Below are positions 1 to 11,442 of a DNA stretch of 64,000 bases, in pieces. The notes under the pieces were generated by a model. It saw only the letters and a list, made by a program, of their open reading frames with translations. It was not told where the DNA came from and did not search any database. The translations under genes were made by a program, and so were the position numbers. Position 1 is the first letter of the stretch; the number at the start of each line of letters is the position of its first letter. The stretch is from Lamellibrachia columna (Eukaryota > Annelida > Polychaeta > Sabellida > Siboglinidae), in the NCBI GenBank assembly GCA_963662155.1, contig OY759265.1, positions 61,132,963-61,196,962 on the forward strand. The letters run 5' to 3'.

Positions 1-94
1 ATTTCACACTTATAATACAATATTCCGAAAAACAAAATAGTCACAGAAGCGTGCCTTACGACGCACAAAGTCAACAATACCCTTCGCGTCATTT

Positions 95-424
95 TGCTGC
101 GTTGAATAGAACGATAACTGATGTGGCCGTGGGTCGCATGATCTCGCCGCCAGCTGAATGCGTTCGACCGCAGTGATGTCGAGGTTGTTGTCGGCTGGAC
201 GATAGTACGCCAGATGTCAATATATCGTAGAGACGGCGACGTTTCGTGACGACGGCTGACGCGGACGCTGTCGCACACGGGGAAGACAGGTGTCGCACAC
301 GGGGAAGACAGTTGAACGGTCGGCTGGACGTACAGTACTGCTGCGTTCAATACAACGATAACTGATGTGGCCGCGGTCGCATGATCTCGCCGCCAGCTGA
401 ATACGTTCGACCGCAGTGATGTCG
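95..424. repeat. 85-bp direct duplication near window start
   Basis: A segment of about 85 bp at 95-182 recurs at 339-424 with a few substitutions. Both copies contain the string gatctcgccgccagctgaa. A shorter unit, tgtcgcacacggggaagaca, is also doubled around 270-312. No coding sequence is recognised here; the open frame on the minus strand at 89-298 is not convincing. Confidence 0.8.
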
Positions 425-689
425 AACGTGTCGTGGACGGTCCCATTACGTTGATACCCCTTTTAATATAATGTACCACGCCAAAAGCGAAAACATCGTG
501 GGTACAATTATTGCATAATCATGCCCCACGCCTAACAATAAACTTCCAATGTGGGCTCCCACACCACACTTGGATCCTATTATTGCATAACTTGTTTATG
601 CCATCCGTCTATATACACTCTAATATAATATTATACATAACCATATACAGGAAAATAATTCAAATAATAGCAATTTGCAGAAATTCCAC
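425..689. other. unassigned AT-rich stretch
   Basis: No recognisable gene, repeat family or RNA. The short open frame at 511-696 has no signature and no coding-like composition. Confidence 0.5.
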
Positions 690-1160
690 ATTATGACACC
701 TACCTGTGCAAACACACAAAGTGGGGATAGGCAACAGCGATCCGATTGAAGTGACCCTTGATACTGTTTACTCTCGGTCCATCAAAATTGTTTCTGGCTA
801 CAGCAACACCTGTAAGAAGACCTCAAGTAAAGGTACGTTATTATACAGCATGCTATCCAGTCCTTGGGATTGTTCAACGTGTTTATCAGTTCACCCCCTG
901 GTACACCTGTTCATTCCAACACCATCTCAACTTCTCTGGAAAGCATTCAGCCACGCTGCAATTATTTTGCGAAGATTATTCATCCACATTTCCACCACTG
1001 TCTCTAGCTGTGTACTCATTTATAGCTGAGTGAACTGTGGTAATGTGGGGAAAAATTGCCAAAGCTTTGATACGGCAGCAAGAGGACTTGAACCCGGGTT
1101 GCTTCAGCTGACGAAAATAAGCAGACATTCTCACCGAGTCATTTGACAACCATCTAGCCG
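690..1160 (-). repeat. tRNA-derived SINE-like element, copy 1
   Basis: This stretch is repeated with moderate divergence at 3690-4190 in the same orientation. Shared blocks include gatccgattgaagtgac, cctcaagtaaaggta, cctgttcattccaacacc and ctgagtgaactgtggtaatgtgg. At the right end, read on the minus strand, the string gggttcaagtcc resembles an RNA polymerase III B box, so a tRNA-derived head on the minus strand is likely. A shorter related copy lies at 30340-30525, and a fragment in the opposite orientation at 48960-49095. The open frames at 706-1029 and 758-1033 lie inside the repeat and are not genes. Confidence 0.6.
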
Positions 1161-1708
1161 GACGCGTTGTGAGGCACACATCAAACATAGCAGTATAAAC
1201 CACAGACAACTGTCATTGCCACTATTGTTATTGTCATTTGGGCATTGCCACTGTCATCATTGTCACATATGTCAATACTACTGCTGCTGTTTACTCCCCA
1301 AATGAGCTGCCATGCGAACCCACACCAACAGTGCAAACACAACACAAGGGAATCATTTGACTGCATTGTTTAATTTGTTTCAATGAACAGGTAATCTCTG
1401 AAGCCATAATCCTACAGACCAGTTGGTATTTTCATGTTGTATAAACAACAGCTCAGGCATTGAACATTTGACATACAGAGCACTTTTTAAGGAGCACGGT
1501 GTGAAAGTGGATTCACAGGTCAGACAACGATTTCATAATCTGCTGAAGGTACTGCTCACTTCAGAGAACTTTTTTAATGGTATGTGAAAGTGAATCTAAC
1601 AACAATAATTATTCAAAGAATTACGTACATTTGATTGTGCATTTGATAAATCAAATGTTTGTGGGTCGCATGCAAATGCTGGAACGACTGACTCCTGATG
1701 TCACGTCA
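1161..1708. other. unassigned stretch
   Basis: I see no gene or recognised repeat. A local run of cattgtcatt-like words at about 1210-1270 is low-complexity. Confidence 0.4.
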
Positions 1709-1812
1709 ATGTGGAGGGAGTGAGGGAGGGAGGGAGGGAAGGAAGGAGGGAGGGAGGAAAGGCGGGAGGGAGGGAGGGAGGAGGAAGGTAGTGAGGGGGA
1801 TGGAGGGGAGGC
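1709..1812. repeat. purine-rich GGGA low-complexity tract
   Basis: About 100 bp made almost only of G and A on the plus strand, built from gggagggagg-type words. Simple sequence. Confidence 0.9.
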
Positions 1813-1950
1813 AAAGGTTCACACCACGTTTACTTTAAACTTATTTAACTTTATTACTATTCACTTTTGATTTATTTGAATTAGTTATGTAAATTGATGT
1901 ATCTGCGCATGTGCGTATTTTGAAGCAAGGGCGTTGCTGGTTATAGATCC

Positions 1951-1961
<11 letters not shown>

Positions 1962-2007
<46 letters not shown>
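1962..2007. repeat. TA microsatellite
   Basis: An uninterrupted TA dinucleotide run of about 45 bp directly after a short TG run. The open frame across it (1934-2215) is a consequence of the repeat. Confidence 0.95.
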
Positions 2008-2009
<2 letters not shown>

Positions 2010-2409
2010 TAATTAGCTGCACCAACGTGTGTGCATGGGGAAAATTATTTATAACATATATTTCCGCTTTTGCGTGTGTAGATGGGGAGGAATATATTTT
2101 ACGGCCGAAAGTCGAACTTCATCCATTATTTACCCTGGTTGAGATTCTCTGTTATAATTCATTGCTATTATATACAGTACCTATTATTGTAGCTATAATA
2201 TATTTACGTTATTAATAAACTGATGTCAACTACCGGCTCGTGGGCGAAGAGAACATCAGAAAATACCGTGGACGTGAAGTAACTTATTTTGAAACAGAAC
2301 TGTATTGGAAGTGGCTAAAGAGAAAGGTTCAATAAGTGTAGATTGTGTATCGTATGCAGGCTTACGGAAAAAAGAACGGTTTTGTTTGGATACAAGGTTA
2401 GTTTTCACG

Positions 2410-2560
2410 AAGAAGAATACATGAATGGAGCAACGTATCTACTAACTGTTTAAATGCTAGCACTCTGAATATGTTTAAAACAAAACTGAGAGATATCTCA
2501 TCAGGGTGGGTTACACAAATACGTAACAATGTTGCTCGAGAAAACTAAATGCTATGTTGT
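2410..2560 (+). mobile_element. CR1-like LINE 3' fragment
   Basis: The words gaatggagcaacgtatct, ctgtttaaatgctagca and gaatatgtttaaaacaa match the C-terminal coding end of the CR1-like element at 5709-7260, with many substitutions. It is a 5'-truncated, decayed copy in plus orientation. Confidence 0.7.
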
Positions 2561-3069
2561 CCATTTGCCATCAGGAGTGTATTGTTTTTCGTGGCAATCA
2601 TATTACAGAACGCATTTAATTGCATCACCCAAAATGGTATCTAGGAAAATGATGACGAAACATAACATATATCAGCTTGGGGGACATAGCAGTAAAGGTT
2701 AAAGAGACGCAGAGACAATAAATCGGAGAGTTCCGGGATGATTTCTGAAAATGTCGCAGTTAACAAAAACATGCTCTCAAAAGATGGTTCGTTCGTTCAG
2801 TTGCTACAGTTAGTGAGATCACCATTCTTTGGTATTTTTGTACAATGGTACCTTTGCACCAGTCATCGAAATTGTTATGTTTTCCATTCATATCTTCATG
2901 AATAAGGGTAAGAGATGTCTAAAATTCTGGTACGTTCCCAATATTGGCTACAGTCTACGTCGGAGGGTGAGTGCGCATAAAGTCTGTTGGTTGAAGTCAC
3001 CTATTGTTCCAGCCGCTCACTGAGTTGGTTCCATTCAACTATTATCTTTACAAAATCACAATTCCTAGA

Positions 3070-3290
3070 TTGGTGTGTTTGGACTAAAGGCAGGAAGATT
3101 GGTGAGAAGCAAGGTGATATGGGCAGGCCACATGGTAAGGATGGATGCAGACAAACTAGTGGACTGGAATGTGGCGGCCACCATCCTGTTACAGTTCTCC
3201 TGGCCAGTGTTGAGCATCTTGGCATTGAGGACCACCTTATCTATCAAATCCATCAGAAAAGTTACATAGATCTGCTTCAATGAAACAGTC
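3070..3290 (+). mobile_element. LINE reverse-transcriptase C-terminal scrap
   Basis: In one plus frame, around 3110-3160, the translation gives VIWAGHMVRMDADKL. This resembles the RxxWxGHxxRM segment found after the RT domain of many RTE/Jockey-type LINEs. The reading frame is broken on both sides. It is a short relic and the family assignment is uncertain. Confidence 0.4.
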
Positions 3291-3689
3291 CGCACACCCA
3301 CACTTTGATACTCTGCAAAGGACAACAATCTATCATATGTATCTCTGTTTGAGCAATATGCATTTTCCCAGGTGGTTCTATTCATATAAATGACATACTC
3401 TTCTTGACTACAGCATGCTCATAAAAATAAAATATCCTTTGAAAAGAAGGATGTAAAGTGAAATAATAAATAACATTAAACAAATCAAGCTGGTTACCAA
3501 AACAAATGCCGTTACTACTCAGCGCTAATACTGATTTATTAGAACAAATGTAAAAGTTAGTTTCTCAATCTAATGTGACATTCTCCCTTCCCCCACAATT
3601 CATCGTTACAGTTTTTGCAATGTCTGTTCCATTCATAATCCAATGAATTTCCAAGAGGACCATGAATGGCTTGCTTCCAAGGCGGTTAT

Positions 3690-4190
3690 GTCTACTTATG
3701 ACACCAACCTGTACCAATACACAAAGTGGAGATAGGTAAGAGCGATCCGATTGAAGTGACAATTGATATTGTTCACTCTTGGTCCACCAAAATTGTTCCT
3801 GGCTGCTGCAGCACCTGTAAAAAGACCTCAAGTAAAGGTATGTTTACGTTTACACAGCACTGTATCCAGTCCTTGTTCAACGTGCTTAACAGTTCACCCC
3901 CTGGCTGACCTGTTCATTCCAACACCTTCTGAACTTCTCTGGGAAGCATTCAGCAATGCTGCAATTACTGTGTAAAGATTATTCGTTCACATTTCCACAC
4001 CTGTCTGTACCTGGGTACTCATTTACAGCTGAGTGAACTGTGGTAATGTGGTGGAACAAAATTGTCAAAGCTCTGATACGGCAGCAATTGGATTTGAACA
4101 CGGGTTCCCTCAGCCGAGTCTGGCATTCTATAGCAACCATGCTTACTTATAAACATTACATTATTAGGACGGCATGCATCTGCCACATCA
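3690..4190 (-). repeat. tRNA-derived SINE-like element, copy 2
   Basis: Second copy of the element at 690-1160, same orientation. The right end is more tRNA-like here: ttgaacacgggttccctc followed by gccgagtctggcattcta, the usual reverse complement of a tRNA T-arm and anticodon region. Intervening blocks (tcaagtaaaggtatgtt, cctgttcattccaacacc) align with copy 1. Confidence 0.6.
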
Positions 4191-4685
4191 ACTTTTCCCA
4201 CATACCATTCTCGTTTAAACAACTTTGTTTTTGTCGCAAAGACAAGTGTTTGGCCAAGAAATTCACCGAAAAATACGACGGAATATCAGGCAGCGGCAGC
4301 CATGTTTATTAGCTTAACGGACCTGGTTGCTATGCAAACAGTCGTAAACGTAATGGGTTGGACAAGTGCGTTTCTAATGTAGGTACAATGCATTGTTTTG
4401 ACAATTCGTAATTGAATTTGGATTAACTTTTAACTAAATTTAACACTTTGGTATTGGCGCGCTGCTGAGCTCGGTTTTCAGAGGATTTTGGCGCAATTGA
4501 AGTCTTCTTTATTGTATTGTATTATCCAGTCATGACAACAACACAACAAACAGCACAGACTCAACTTTCATTCAGATTCTTTGCTTTGACTTCTAGATAC
4601 TTGCAAGCATAATTGCTACAAGCCCTCCATGCTGCTGCCTTACGGAATTTTATGTATATTATTGTACTTAATTCCCATCATGGCC
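4191..4685. other. unassigned stretch with a dispersed repeat
   Basis: No gene is recognised. The segment near 4450-4510 (gctgctgagctcggttttc ... gaggattttggcgcaat) recurs near 18830-18890 (tctgctgagcttgggcttc ... gaggattttaacgcaat), so it is part of a dispersed repeat of unknown class. Confidence 0.45.
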
Positions 4686-5330
4686 CTAGATAGCTGAAGT
4701 CAGTTGATTCCCGAAGGTCTGAGCCATCCTTGGTCTCACTTTTCCCACTGATATCTCAATTTGTTTTAGCCGTTCTTGCGCCTGTTGAATTCCTTCAGAC
4801 AGAAGTGCGATGTCATCAACAAAGTCGAAGTCTGTGACAACCGCCGGTCCAATCTGTCTATACTTAATTCTGCTCCTTTCTATTTTAAATCCTAACTCTT
4901 CTTCTTTTCCACAAATGGCCGCCCTTAAAGCAAAGTTGATGACTATAACAAAGAGATATGGCGCAAGGGTGTCTCCTTGTAGCAATACAGCCAGAATCTC
5001 AAAAAGGGCGGTTTTCCTACCACGCGTTTTCTGAATTTGTCCTAGCTATATTGGTTGTGGGTGGAGTCGAAGGCCTTCTTGAAATGTATGAACGTTATTG
5101 TGGCAGGTTGTTTGCCCTCATTCTCTCTATTATATTAGGGTAGATTACATGTTCCACTGTAGTTCTTCCACATCGAAAGCCATTGTGGTTGCACCTTAGG
5201 TAGATGTCAAGTTCGGGGATTATTCTAATTGAGATCATTAAGTTGTAGCTTAATTTTTTTCCACGATGTGTGTTAATTGCACGATATACCTTTTGCAGTG
5301 TAATTGCAGTAATATTACGACACAACGATA
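4686..5330 (-). mobile_element. decayed non-LTR reverse transcriptase fragment
   Basis: On the minus strand two blocks read as reverse transcriptase. Near 5180-5215 there is FRCGRTTVEHV, resembling the NGFRxGRST motif. At 4985-4686 there is LQGDTLAPYLFVIVIN followed by FDFVDDIALLSEG, which is the RT block with the catalytic xxDD motif. Frames are broken between and after these blocks. The sequence differs clearly from the CR1-like element at 5709-7260, so this is a second LINE lineage, old and non-functional. Confidence 0.75.
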
Positions 5331-5708
5331 TATCCGAGATTCAAAACAAATCTTTAATCACACAGTCATATTCACTGATATGCTTAACAGCATGCCATGT
5401 TAGCAGAAGCAAATGGTTAGAAACAGCCAAAGGAATGAAACTTCGCGCTGGATGAAAGAGGTCACCGGTATCACAGTTGACGGGGTGTAGACGGGTACGG
5501 ACCATAGTCACTTTTCCCATAGACCATTATAACGTTCTTGTGCCTCATTGAAAATGTATCCTACAATTTTTTGTCACAGCACATGAGAGACCCACTAAGA
5601 CACCCAGTGTGTGAAATTCGTGAAAATTACATACCTTCTTTTCGCACTAATTGCTTCAACGCATGACACCCCTGCATTTCTGCCATGAAATTCCCCGGTT
5701 TTCAAATC

Positions 5709-7260
5709 ACCGGGAGTGGATGGGATTCCTCCAAAATTACTAATGGAAACAGTAGAACAAATCAGTATACCAATTGCAAGAGTATTCAACTTGTCATTAA
5801 AAGAGGGAGTTGTTCCGTTTGAATGGAAAGAAGCAAACATCATACCATTATTTAAAAAGGGTTCGAGAAATAAGTCAGAGAATTACAGACCAGTGAGTTT
5901 AACGTCAGTAATTTGTAAATTATTAGAAAGGTTAATTAAAGACCATATGGTGGACTTCCTCGTTAAGCATAAATTATTAAATTCATCTCAACATGGATTC
6001 CTTAAAGCGAGGTCATGCTTAACAAATATGTTATGTTTTTTGGAAGAAATCACTAAGTGGATAGACGTGGGATCCCCAGTAGATATTACCTGCTTAGATT
6101 TTCAGAAAGCTTTTGACAAAGTGCCACATCAAAGATTACTACTTAAATTAAAAGCCCATGGTATCGGGGATAGCATAACTGACTGGATAGAACAATGGCT
6201 GACTGACAGAAGACAACGAGTAGTAGTAGATAGAAAAGTTTCAAATTGGAAATCGGTTTTGAGTGGGGTACCTCAAGGATCAGTATTAGGACCTATATTA
6301 TTCTTAATTTATATCAATGACTTGGACGACAGTATAACAAGTAACGTACTGAAATTTGCGGATGACACAAAACTGTTTAGAAAGGTTAATACTGATGGTG
6401 ATAAACAACATTTACAAAACGATCTAGACAGATTAGTGAAATGGTCTGAGAAATGGCAGATGTTCAATTTTGGGAAATGTAAATGCCTACATACAGGACA
6501 TAGGAACTTGAATGTAAACTATAAAATGGGAGATACTGTTCTGGGTACTACTGTAAAAGAAAAGGACTTAGGAGTTACAATAAGCGCTGATATGAAAGTT
6601 TCAGAGCAGTGTGGTATTGCAGCTTCAAAGGGTAATCAAATTCTTGGATTGATTAGAAGAAACATAACATACAAAGGAAAAAAGTTAATTATACCTCTTT
6701 ATAAAGCAATAGTTAGACCTCATTTAGAATACTGTATACAAGCATGGAGACCATATCGTAAGAAGGATACAGATACGCTTGAACGCATACAAAGGAGAGC
6801 AACTAAAATGATTCCAGAACTTAGAGACCTTAGTTATGAAGAACGCCTGAAAGAATGTGGTTTAACAACTCTAGAGACAAGGAGGTTAAGAGGAGATCAG
6901 ATTGAAGTTTTTAAGATATTGAATGGGTATGAAAATATTGATAGAAATATGTTTTTCTCACTCAAGAAGGATAGCAGAACTAGAGGACATGAGGTAAAAT
7001 TAGTAAAGGATCAATGTAGATTGGACATCAGGAAGCACTCGTTCTCACAGAGGTCAATAAATGAATGGAACAAATTGTCTACAGATTGTGTAACTGCTAG
7101 CAGCGTGAATATGTTTAAAAACAAGGTTGACACATATCTCAGGAGGGCGGGCTGTAAGTAGATGAACATTGTTGGACTCTCGATAAGCCAATGGCTTCCT
7201 TGTCCACTTGCCATCTGGGCCTTTGGCTTGGATGGCAAATCTTGTTAAATCTTGTTAAAT
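5709..7260 (+). mobile_element. CR1-like LINE, 5'-truncated
   Basis: The copy starts abruptly in the RT domain and ends in the tandem octanucleotide-like tail aatcttgttaaatcttgtta, which is the diagnostic 3' end of this family. The same end occurs on fragments at 13739, 49237 and 58921. It is inserted inside the small TIR element of 5493-11772. The preserved open frame and short tail suggest a fairly recent insertion. Confidence 0.85.
5716..7161 (+). CDS. CR1-like LINE reverse transcriptase (ORF2 C-terminal part)
   Basis: This open frame of 481 codons encodes the RT and thumb of a CR1-clade LINE, which copies element RNA into DNA at the nicked target. Visible motifs in order: DGIPPKLL near residue 2; the NYRPVSLTS block near 55; LDFQKAFDKVPH near 107; SGVPQGSVLGPILFLIYIND near 180; and the catalytic FADD at residues 214-217. 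After that come WQMFNFGKCK and a C-terminal region with ERIQRRATKMI and INEWNKLS. The apurinic endonuclease domain and ORF1 are missing because of 5' truncation. The first methionine is simply internal to the original ORF2 and is not a real start. The frame is intact from the RT N-terminus to the stop. Confidence 0.9.
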   Translation: MDGIPPKLLMETVEQISIPIARVFNLSLKEGVVPFEWKEANIIPLFKKGSRNKSENYRPVSLTSVICKLLERLIKDHMVDFLVKHKLLNSSQHGFLKARSCLTNMLCFLEEITKWIDVGSPVDITCLDFQKAFDKVPHQRLLLKLKAHGIGDSITDWIEQWLTDRRQRVVVDRKVSNWKSVLSGVPQGSVLGPILFLIYINDLDDSITSNVLKFADDTKLFRKVNTDGDKQHLQNDLDRLVKWSEKWQMFNFGKCKCLHTGHRNLNVNYKMGDTVLGTTVKEKDLGVTISADMKVSEQCGIAASKGNQILGLIRRNITYKGKKLIIPLYKAIVRPHLEYCIQAWRPYRKKDTDTLERIQRRATKMIPELRDLSYEERLKECGLTTLETRRLRGDQIEVFKILNGYENIDRNMFFSLKKDSRTRGHEVKLVKDQCRLDIRKHSFSQRSINEWNKLSTDCVTASSVNMFKNKVDTYLRRAGCK

Positions 7261-7278
7261 ATGTGTCCTTATGCAATA

Positions 7279-7283
7279 GGTAT
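7279..7283. other. target-site duplication, left copy (GGTAT)
   Basis: The 5-bp sequence ggtat directly precedes the 5' LTR and is repeated at 11597-11601 after the 3' LTR. This is the typical duplication length for Ty3/gypsy integrases. Confidence 0.9.
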
Positions 7284-7423
7284 TGTGGCATGATCTATTG
7301 TTGTAATACTACGGGGGAGAATATCTCGGGGAGAGACACCCTCATGGCGAGGTGAATAAAGTACCGGTTGATTTACGAACTTGTATTGTATGCTGTATTG
7401 TATGCTAACCAGAAAAAACTACA
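7284..7423 (+). repeat. 5' LTR, 140 bp
   Basis: Begins tgtggcatgatc and ends aaaaaactaca. It contains gaataaagta, a possible polyadenylation signal, and is nearly identical to 11457-11596. Confidence 0.93.
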
Positions 7424-7441
7424 TAGTATCAGAAGTGAGAT
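7424..7441 (+). promoter_or_regulatory. primer-binding-site-like sequence
   Basis: The sequence tagtatcagaagtgag follows the 5' LTR directly. It resembles the tggtatcagag primer-binding site that matches the 3' end of initiator tRNA-Met in many LTR elements, with one mismatch near the start. The primer is inferred from the motif only. Confidence 0.5.
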
Positions 7442-8525
7442 GGCAACACCGGCCTACCAAATTGCGCCACCGGCGCCGATGAACTTCGCAAAGCCTGAGG
7501 AATGGCCGAAGTGGATCCGTCGATTCGAGCGATTTCGGCAGGCGTCAGGACTCAGGGCTGTCAGGAAAGCCCGATGCCGACCAGGTAAATACACTGATTT
7601 ACAGCATGGGAGACGAAGCGGATGACATATTGGCATCGCTGAGTTTTAGTCCGGATGACAGCAACACGAGCACGTTTGAAGTAGTCAAAGACAAGTTTGA
7701 TAGCTATTTCATTGGCACGAGGAATGTGATATATGAAAGGGCGAAGTTTAATCAGCGACAACAACGGACCTGTACAAGCTAGTCGAACACTGTGAGTACG
7801 GGGCGCTGAAGGATGACATGCTACGCGATAGAATTGTTGTTGGTTTGCGTGACGAACAATTATCCGAGAAGCTACAACTACACGCAAAGCTTACTCTGAA
7901 GAGAGCGGTTGATCACGCACGCCAAAAGGAGGCCGTACGAAAACAACAAACTGTAGTGCGAAGTAGTCCGCAAGAGGGCGCGATGAATATCGACAGCATG
8001 CAGTCACGGTCGCAAGATGGCGCCACGAACGTCGACGCTATGCAATCCAGGCCGTATCGTGGTCCGTTTGAGCGCAGACCGAGAGCGGCGTTACAACAAG
8101 GGAAACAGACGTCGTACACCGCGTCTTCGTATCAGACCAACCAGCCATGCAGACGATGTAGCAGGCAGTCACATCAGAAACAATACTGCCCAGCGAAAGA
8201 TGCAAAGTGCCACCAATGTTCAAAGACAGGCCACTTTGCTTCAGTTTGCTTGTCCAAAAAAATTGGTGCAGTGTGCGATGATGGCAATGACACAGAATAC
8301 ACATTCCTAGGCTCAGTCGCTGACAACAAATCAAACCAACAGTGGTTGATAACACTGAAAATGGGGGGGAGGGGGTCAGGTGTTAAATTTCGCATTGACA
8401 CCGGTGCAAACGAAACAGTGATTCCTGAACAGTTGTACAATGAACTGATAGGTGTGAACCCGCTCCGAAAGGCTAATAAGAAACTCTTCGGGGTTGGCAA
8501 CAACGGTTTGCTGGCTGTTGTGTGA
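7441..8525 (+). pseudogene. gypsy gag with two zinc knuckles and protease, frame-broken
   Basis: Gag begins at the methionine at 7441 with an N-terminal segment rich in Pro (PPAPMNFAKPEEWPKW). The frame changes near 7550-7570, and sequence appears lost near 7760-7770. From 7818 to 8525 the frame is open: a basic region, two CX2CX4HX4C knuckles (CRRCSRQSHQKQYC and CHQCSKTGHFASVC), then the aspartic protease with active site DTG near 8398-8406. It ends in a TGA at 8523-8525 where related elements would read through into RT. Gag packages element RNA and the protease cuts the polyprotein. This copy cannot make an intact product. Confidence 0.85.
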
Positions 8526-9944
8526 ATGTTCACAACGGTGCTACAAGGGAAGACTACAGCCACAAAGCAGAACATACACGTCGTCCGGGGCATACACAAG
8601 GCGCTTCTAGGCAACCCTGCAATAGACGCGCTGCGGTTGATCAGCCGAGTGAGTCGGTAGAAGGGGCAACAGATGAGTATCACAGAGAATTTCCGGATAT
8701 CTTCAACGGCCTCGGCAAGATGGAAGGGCCGTACACGATCACACTGAAGGAGAACGCGCAGCCTTTCGCCGTCAATGTGCCGAGACGTGTGGCCCTACCA
8801 TTGATGGAGAAAACGAAAAGAGAACTGAAGAGGATGGAAGCTTTGGGCGTCATCAGTAAAGTCGAACAGCCAACTGATTGGTGCGCGCCCATGGTGGTTA
8901 TCCCAAAATCACAAGACGATGTCAGGATCTGCGTAGACCTAACAAAACTAAATGAAAGTGTACGTCGGGAACGATATGAGATGCCTTCGGTCGACTATAC
9001 TCTGGGACAGCTAGCAGGTGCCAAGATATTCTAAAAACTGGACGCAAACTCTGGGTTTTGGCAAGTCCCGTTGTCTGAAGAATCGACTCTGCTGACAACG
9101 TTTATCACACCGTTCGGTAGATTCGCCTTCAGAAGGCTACCCTTCGGCATTTCGTCAGCACCAGAGCACTATCAACGACGAATATCGGCAATCCTGGAGG
9201 GGATACCTGGCGTCCTATGTCAAATGGATGACGTACTTGTCTTCGGTGCCACTCAGCCACAACACGATCAGCGCCTACACGAGGTTCTCTCGAGGCTGCA
9301 GCAGGCCAAGGTGACACTGAACACGAAGAAGTGTCAATTCTCAGTTCAACACGTGACGTTCTTGGGCCAGATGATTGACGCGTCGGGAATACACCCAGAC
9401 AGAGAGAAGATCAGGGCGATTCTCGACATGCCTGAACCAGTCGATGTGAGCGGAGTCCGTCGATTTCTGGGAATGGTCAACCAGCTGGGGAAGTTTACGC
9501 CACACCTAGCTGAAATCACGAAACCGATGCGCGACCTTCTGTGCAAGAAGAATGACTGGACTGGACCACGATCAGCAGCGGTGCTTCAAGCAGTTGAAAG
9601 AGAGCATTACATCAACACCAATACTGGCTCTGTTCGACGCAAAGCAGGAAACGACACTATCTGCAGACGCGTCCTCACACGGCCTAGGAGCAGTACTTCT
9701 ACAGAGACAACCAGATGGTAAACTTCAGCCAGTCGCATATGCCTCCACATCCATGTCGAGCACGGAACAACGCTATGCCCAAATAGAAAAGGAAGCACTC
9801 GCCACGACGTGGGCTTGTGAGCGATTCAGCGACTTCCTTCTGGGGAAAACATTTCACGTCGAGACCGACCACAAGCCTCTCGTGTCACTTCTGGGACAGA
9901 AGACACTTGATCAGCTGCCGCCAGGATTCAGCGCTTCAGAATGA
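8526..9944 (+). pseudogene. gypsy reverse transcriptase and RNase H, broken
   Basis: The region upstream of RT changes frame near 8655. RT blocks follow in order: ALGVISKVEQPTDWCAPMVV, RICVDLTKLN, then an in-frame TAA at 9032-9034, then LDANSGFWQVPLS, FRRLPFGISSAP and the catalytic QMDDVLVFG near 9222-9248. Further blocks include FLGQMIDASG and RRFLGMVNQLGKF. Near 9560 the frame shifts into RNase H: TLSADASSHGLGAVL with the catalytic Asp, IEKEALATTWACERF and VETDHKPLVSLL. Another shift near 9920 leads into the integrase frame. The enzymes would copy the RNA into DNA and degrade the template, but the breaks exclude a functional polyprotein. Confidence 0.88.
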
Positions 9945-11410
9945 GGCTGATGCGATTCAACTATAGTATCGCACATGTAGCCGGCAAGGACTTGATTACG
10001 GCTGATACGCTGTCACGAGCACCCATTGTGGAGCACAGACAACCGCAAGACGTAAGCTTCGAGCAGGACTGCCAAGCATACGTCAATGCAGTTTTGAAGA
10101 CACTTCCCATTACCGAGAAGCGCCTACTCGAACTGAAGCAGACCCAGGTGGACGACGCCACCTGCCAACGCATCCAGACTTACTGCCAGCAAGAATGGCC
10201 CGACAGGGCGAGACTGAGGCCGGACGAGAAGGTGTACCTGCAAGTCGCTGCGGAGCTCACTGTGCAACAAGGCTTGCTGCTGAAGGGGAGTCGCCTCGTC
10301 ATTCCGCTGGCAATGCGACCATCGATACTGGGGAAGATCCACGAAGGACACCAAGGTATCACTAAATGCAGAGAACGGGCGAAGCAATCAGTTTGGTGGC
10401 CGGGTCTGAGCAAACAGATCGAAGACTTGGTGGAGAGCTGCGACAGATGCGCCAAAGAACGAGTAAATCAAGCAGAGCCGATGATACCATCTGATGTTCC
10501 AGAACGCCCATGGCAGAAGGTTGGCTCTGACCTCTTCGAACTAAACGGTTCACCATACTTACTTGTTGTCGACTATCTGTCGGCGTTCGTTGAGATCTCC
10601 AAACTGAGCAGCACGACGTCGGCTTCCATCGTGAACCACATGACATCAATGTTTGCACGTCATGGCGTCCCTAAAGTTGTGGTCACAGACAATGGTCCCC
10701 AGTACGCATCAGATACATTCAGGAGGTTTGCTGCAGCGAGGGGCTTTCTGCACACGACAAGCAGCCCTCGGTTCCCTCAGTCAAATGGTGAAGCTGAGCG
10801 AGCCGTGAAGACCCTAAAATGTCTACTGGCGAAGAGCGACAACCCGTACGACACACTTCTCGCGTATAGGTCGACGCCCTTGAGCAATGGTTACAGCCCA
10901 GCTGAGCTACTGATGGGGCGGAAGCTTCGGACGCCAATACCGACGATACCAGCCTTACTAGAACCACAGTGGTCGCATCTACGAGGAGCGAGGAAGTCGC
11001 GGATTGAGATAAAGAATCGACAGAAAAAGTCATTCGACAAGCGCCATCGAGCAGTCCACTTGAGACGACTGATGCCGGGAGAGCATGTGTGGGTCACTGA
11101 TATGGACCGGCGAGGCACCGTGCTAAAAGAGGTCGGCTCACAGTCGCCCCGGTCGTACCTCGTGAGGACACACCAAGGCGACGTTCGACGCAAACGACGT
11201 CACCTAAATCCTACTCCGACTGCGCCGCCGTATGACACGGCAACACTGGAGGATATCGAAATCCCCGATGAGGAGGACGGAGAAGATGGCGACCCGGGCG
11301 AAGCCGCAGCACAGCCAGATCGACCAGTGGCAGACGTAGCCCCGAGACGGAATCCTGCAAGAGAGAGGAAGCTGCCGTCCCACCTGAGCGATTACGATGT
11401 CGCTGTGTAA
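9941..11410 (+). CDS. gypsy integrase, long open frame
   Basis: The open frame of 489 codons starts with the end of RNase H/connector (HVAGKDLITADTLSR). An HHCC zinc domain follows (HEGHQGITKC ... CDRCAKE). The DDE catalytic core shows the first Asp in VGSDLFEL, the second in VVTDNGPQYAS and the Glu in FPQSNGEAERAVKTLK. Then come YRSTPLSNGYSPAELLMGR and a basic C-terminal domain. The last 60 residues are rich in Asp, Glu and Pro. No chromodomain is evident. Integrase inserts the element DNA with a 5-bp stagger, in agreement with the GGTAT duplication. The listed start is only the first Met; the natural product is released from a polyprotein. Confidence 0.88.
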   Translation: MRLMRFNYSIAHVAGKDLITADTLSRAPIVEHRQPQDVSFEQDCQAYVNAVLKTLPITEKRLLELKQTQVDDATCQRIQTYCQQEWPDRARLRPDEKVYLQVAAELTVQQGLLLKGSRLVIPLAMRPSILGKIHEGHQGITKCRERAKQSVWWPGLSKQIEDLVESCDRCAKERVNQAEPMIPSDVPERPWQKVGSDLFELNGSPYLLVVDYLSAFVEISKLSSTTSASIVNHMTSMFARHGVPKVVVTDNGPQYASDTFRRFAAARGFLHTTSSPRFPQSNGEAERAVKTLKCLLAKSDNPYDTLLAYRSTPLSNGYSPAELLMGRKLRTPIPTIPALLEPQWSHLRGARKSRIEIKNRQKKSFDKRHRAVHLRRLMPGEHVWVTDMDRRGTVLKEVGSQSPRSYLVRTHQGDVRRKRRHLNPTPTAPPYDTATLEDIEIPDEEDGEDGDPGEAAAQPDRPVADVAPRRNPARERKLPSHLSDYDVAV

Positions 11411-11442
11411 CCTGGTCATATGCTGGTAACCTCTGACCAAAT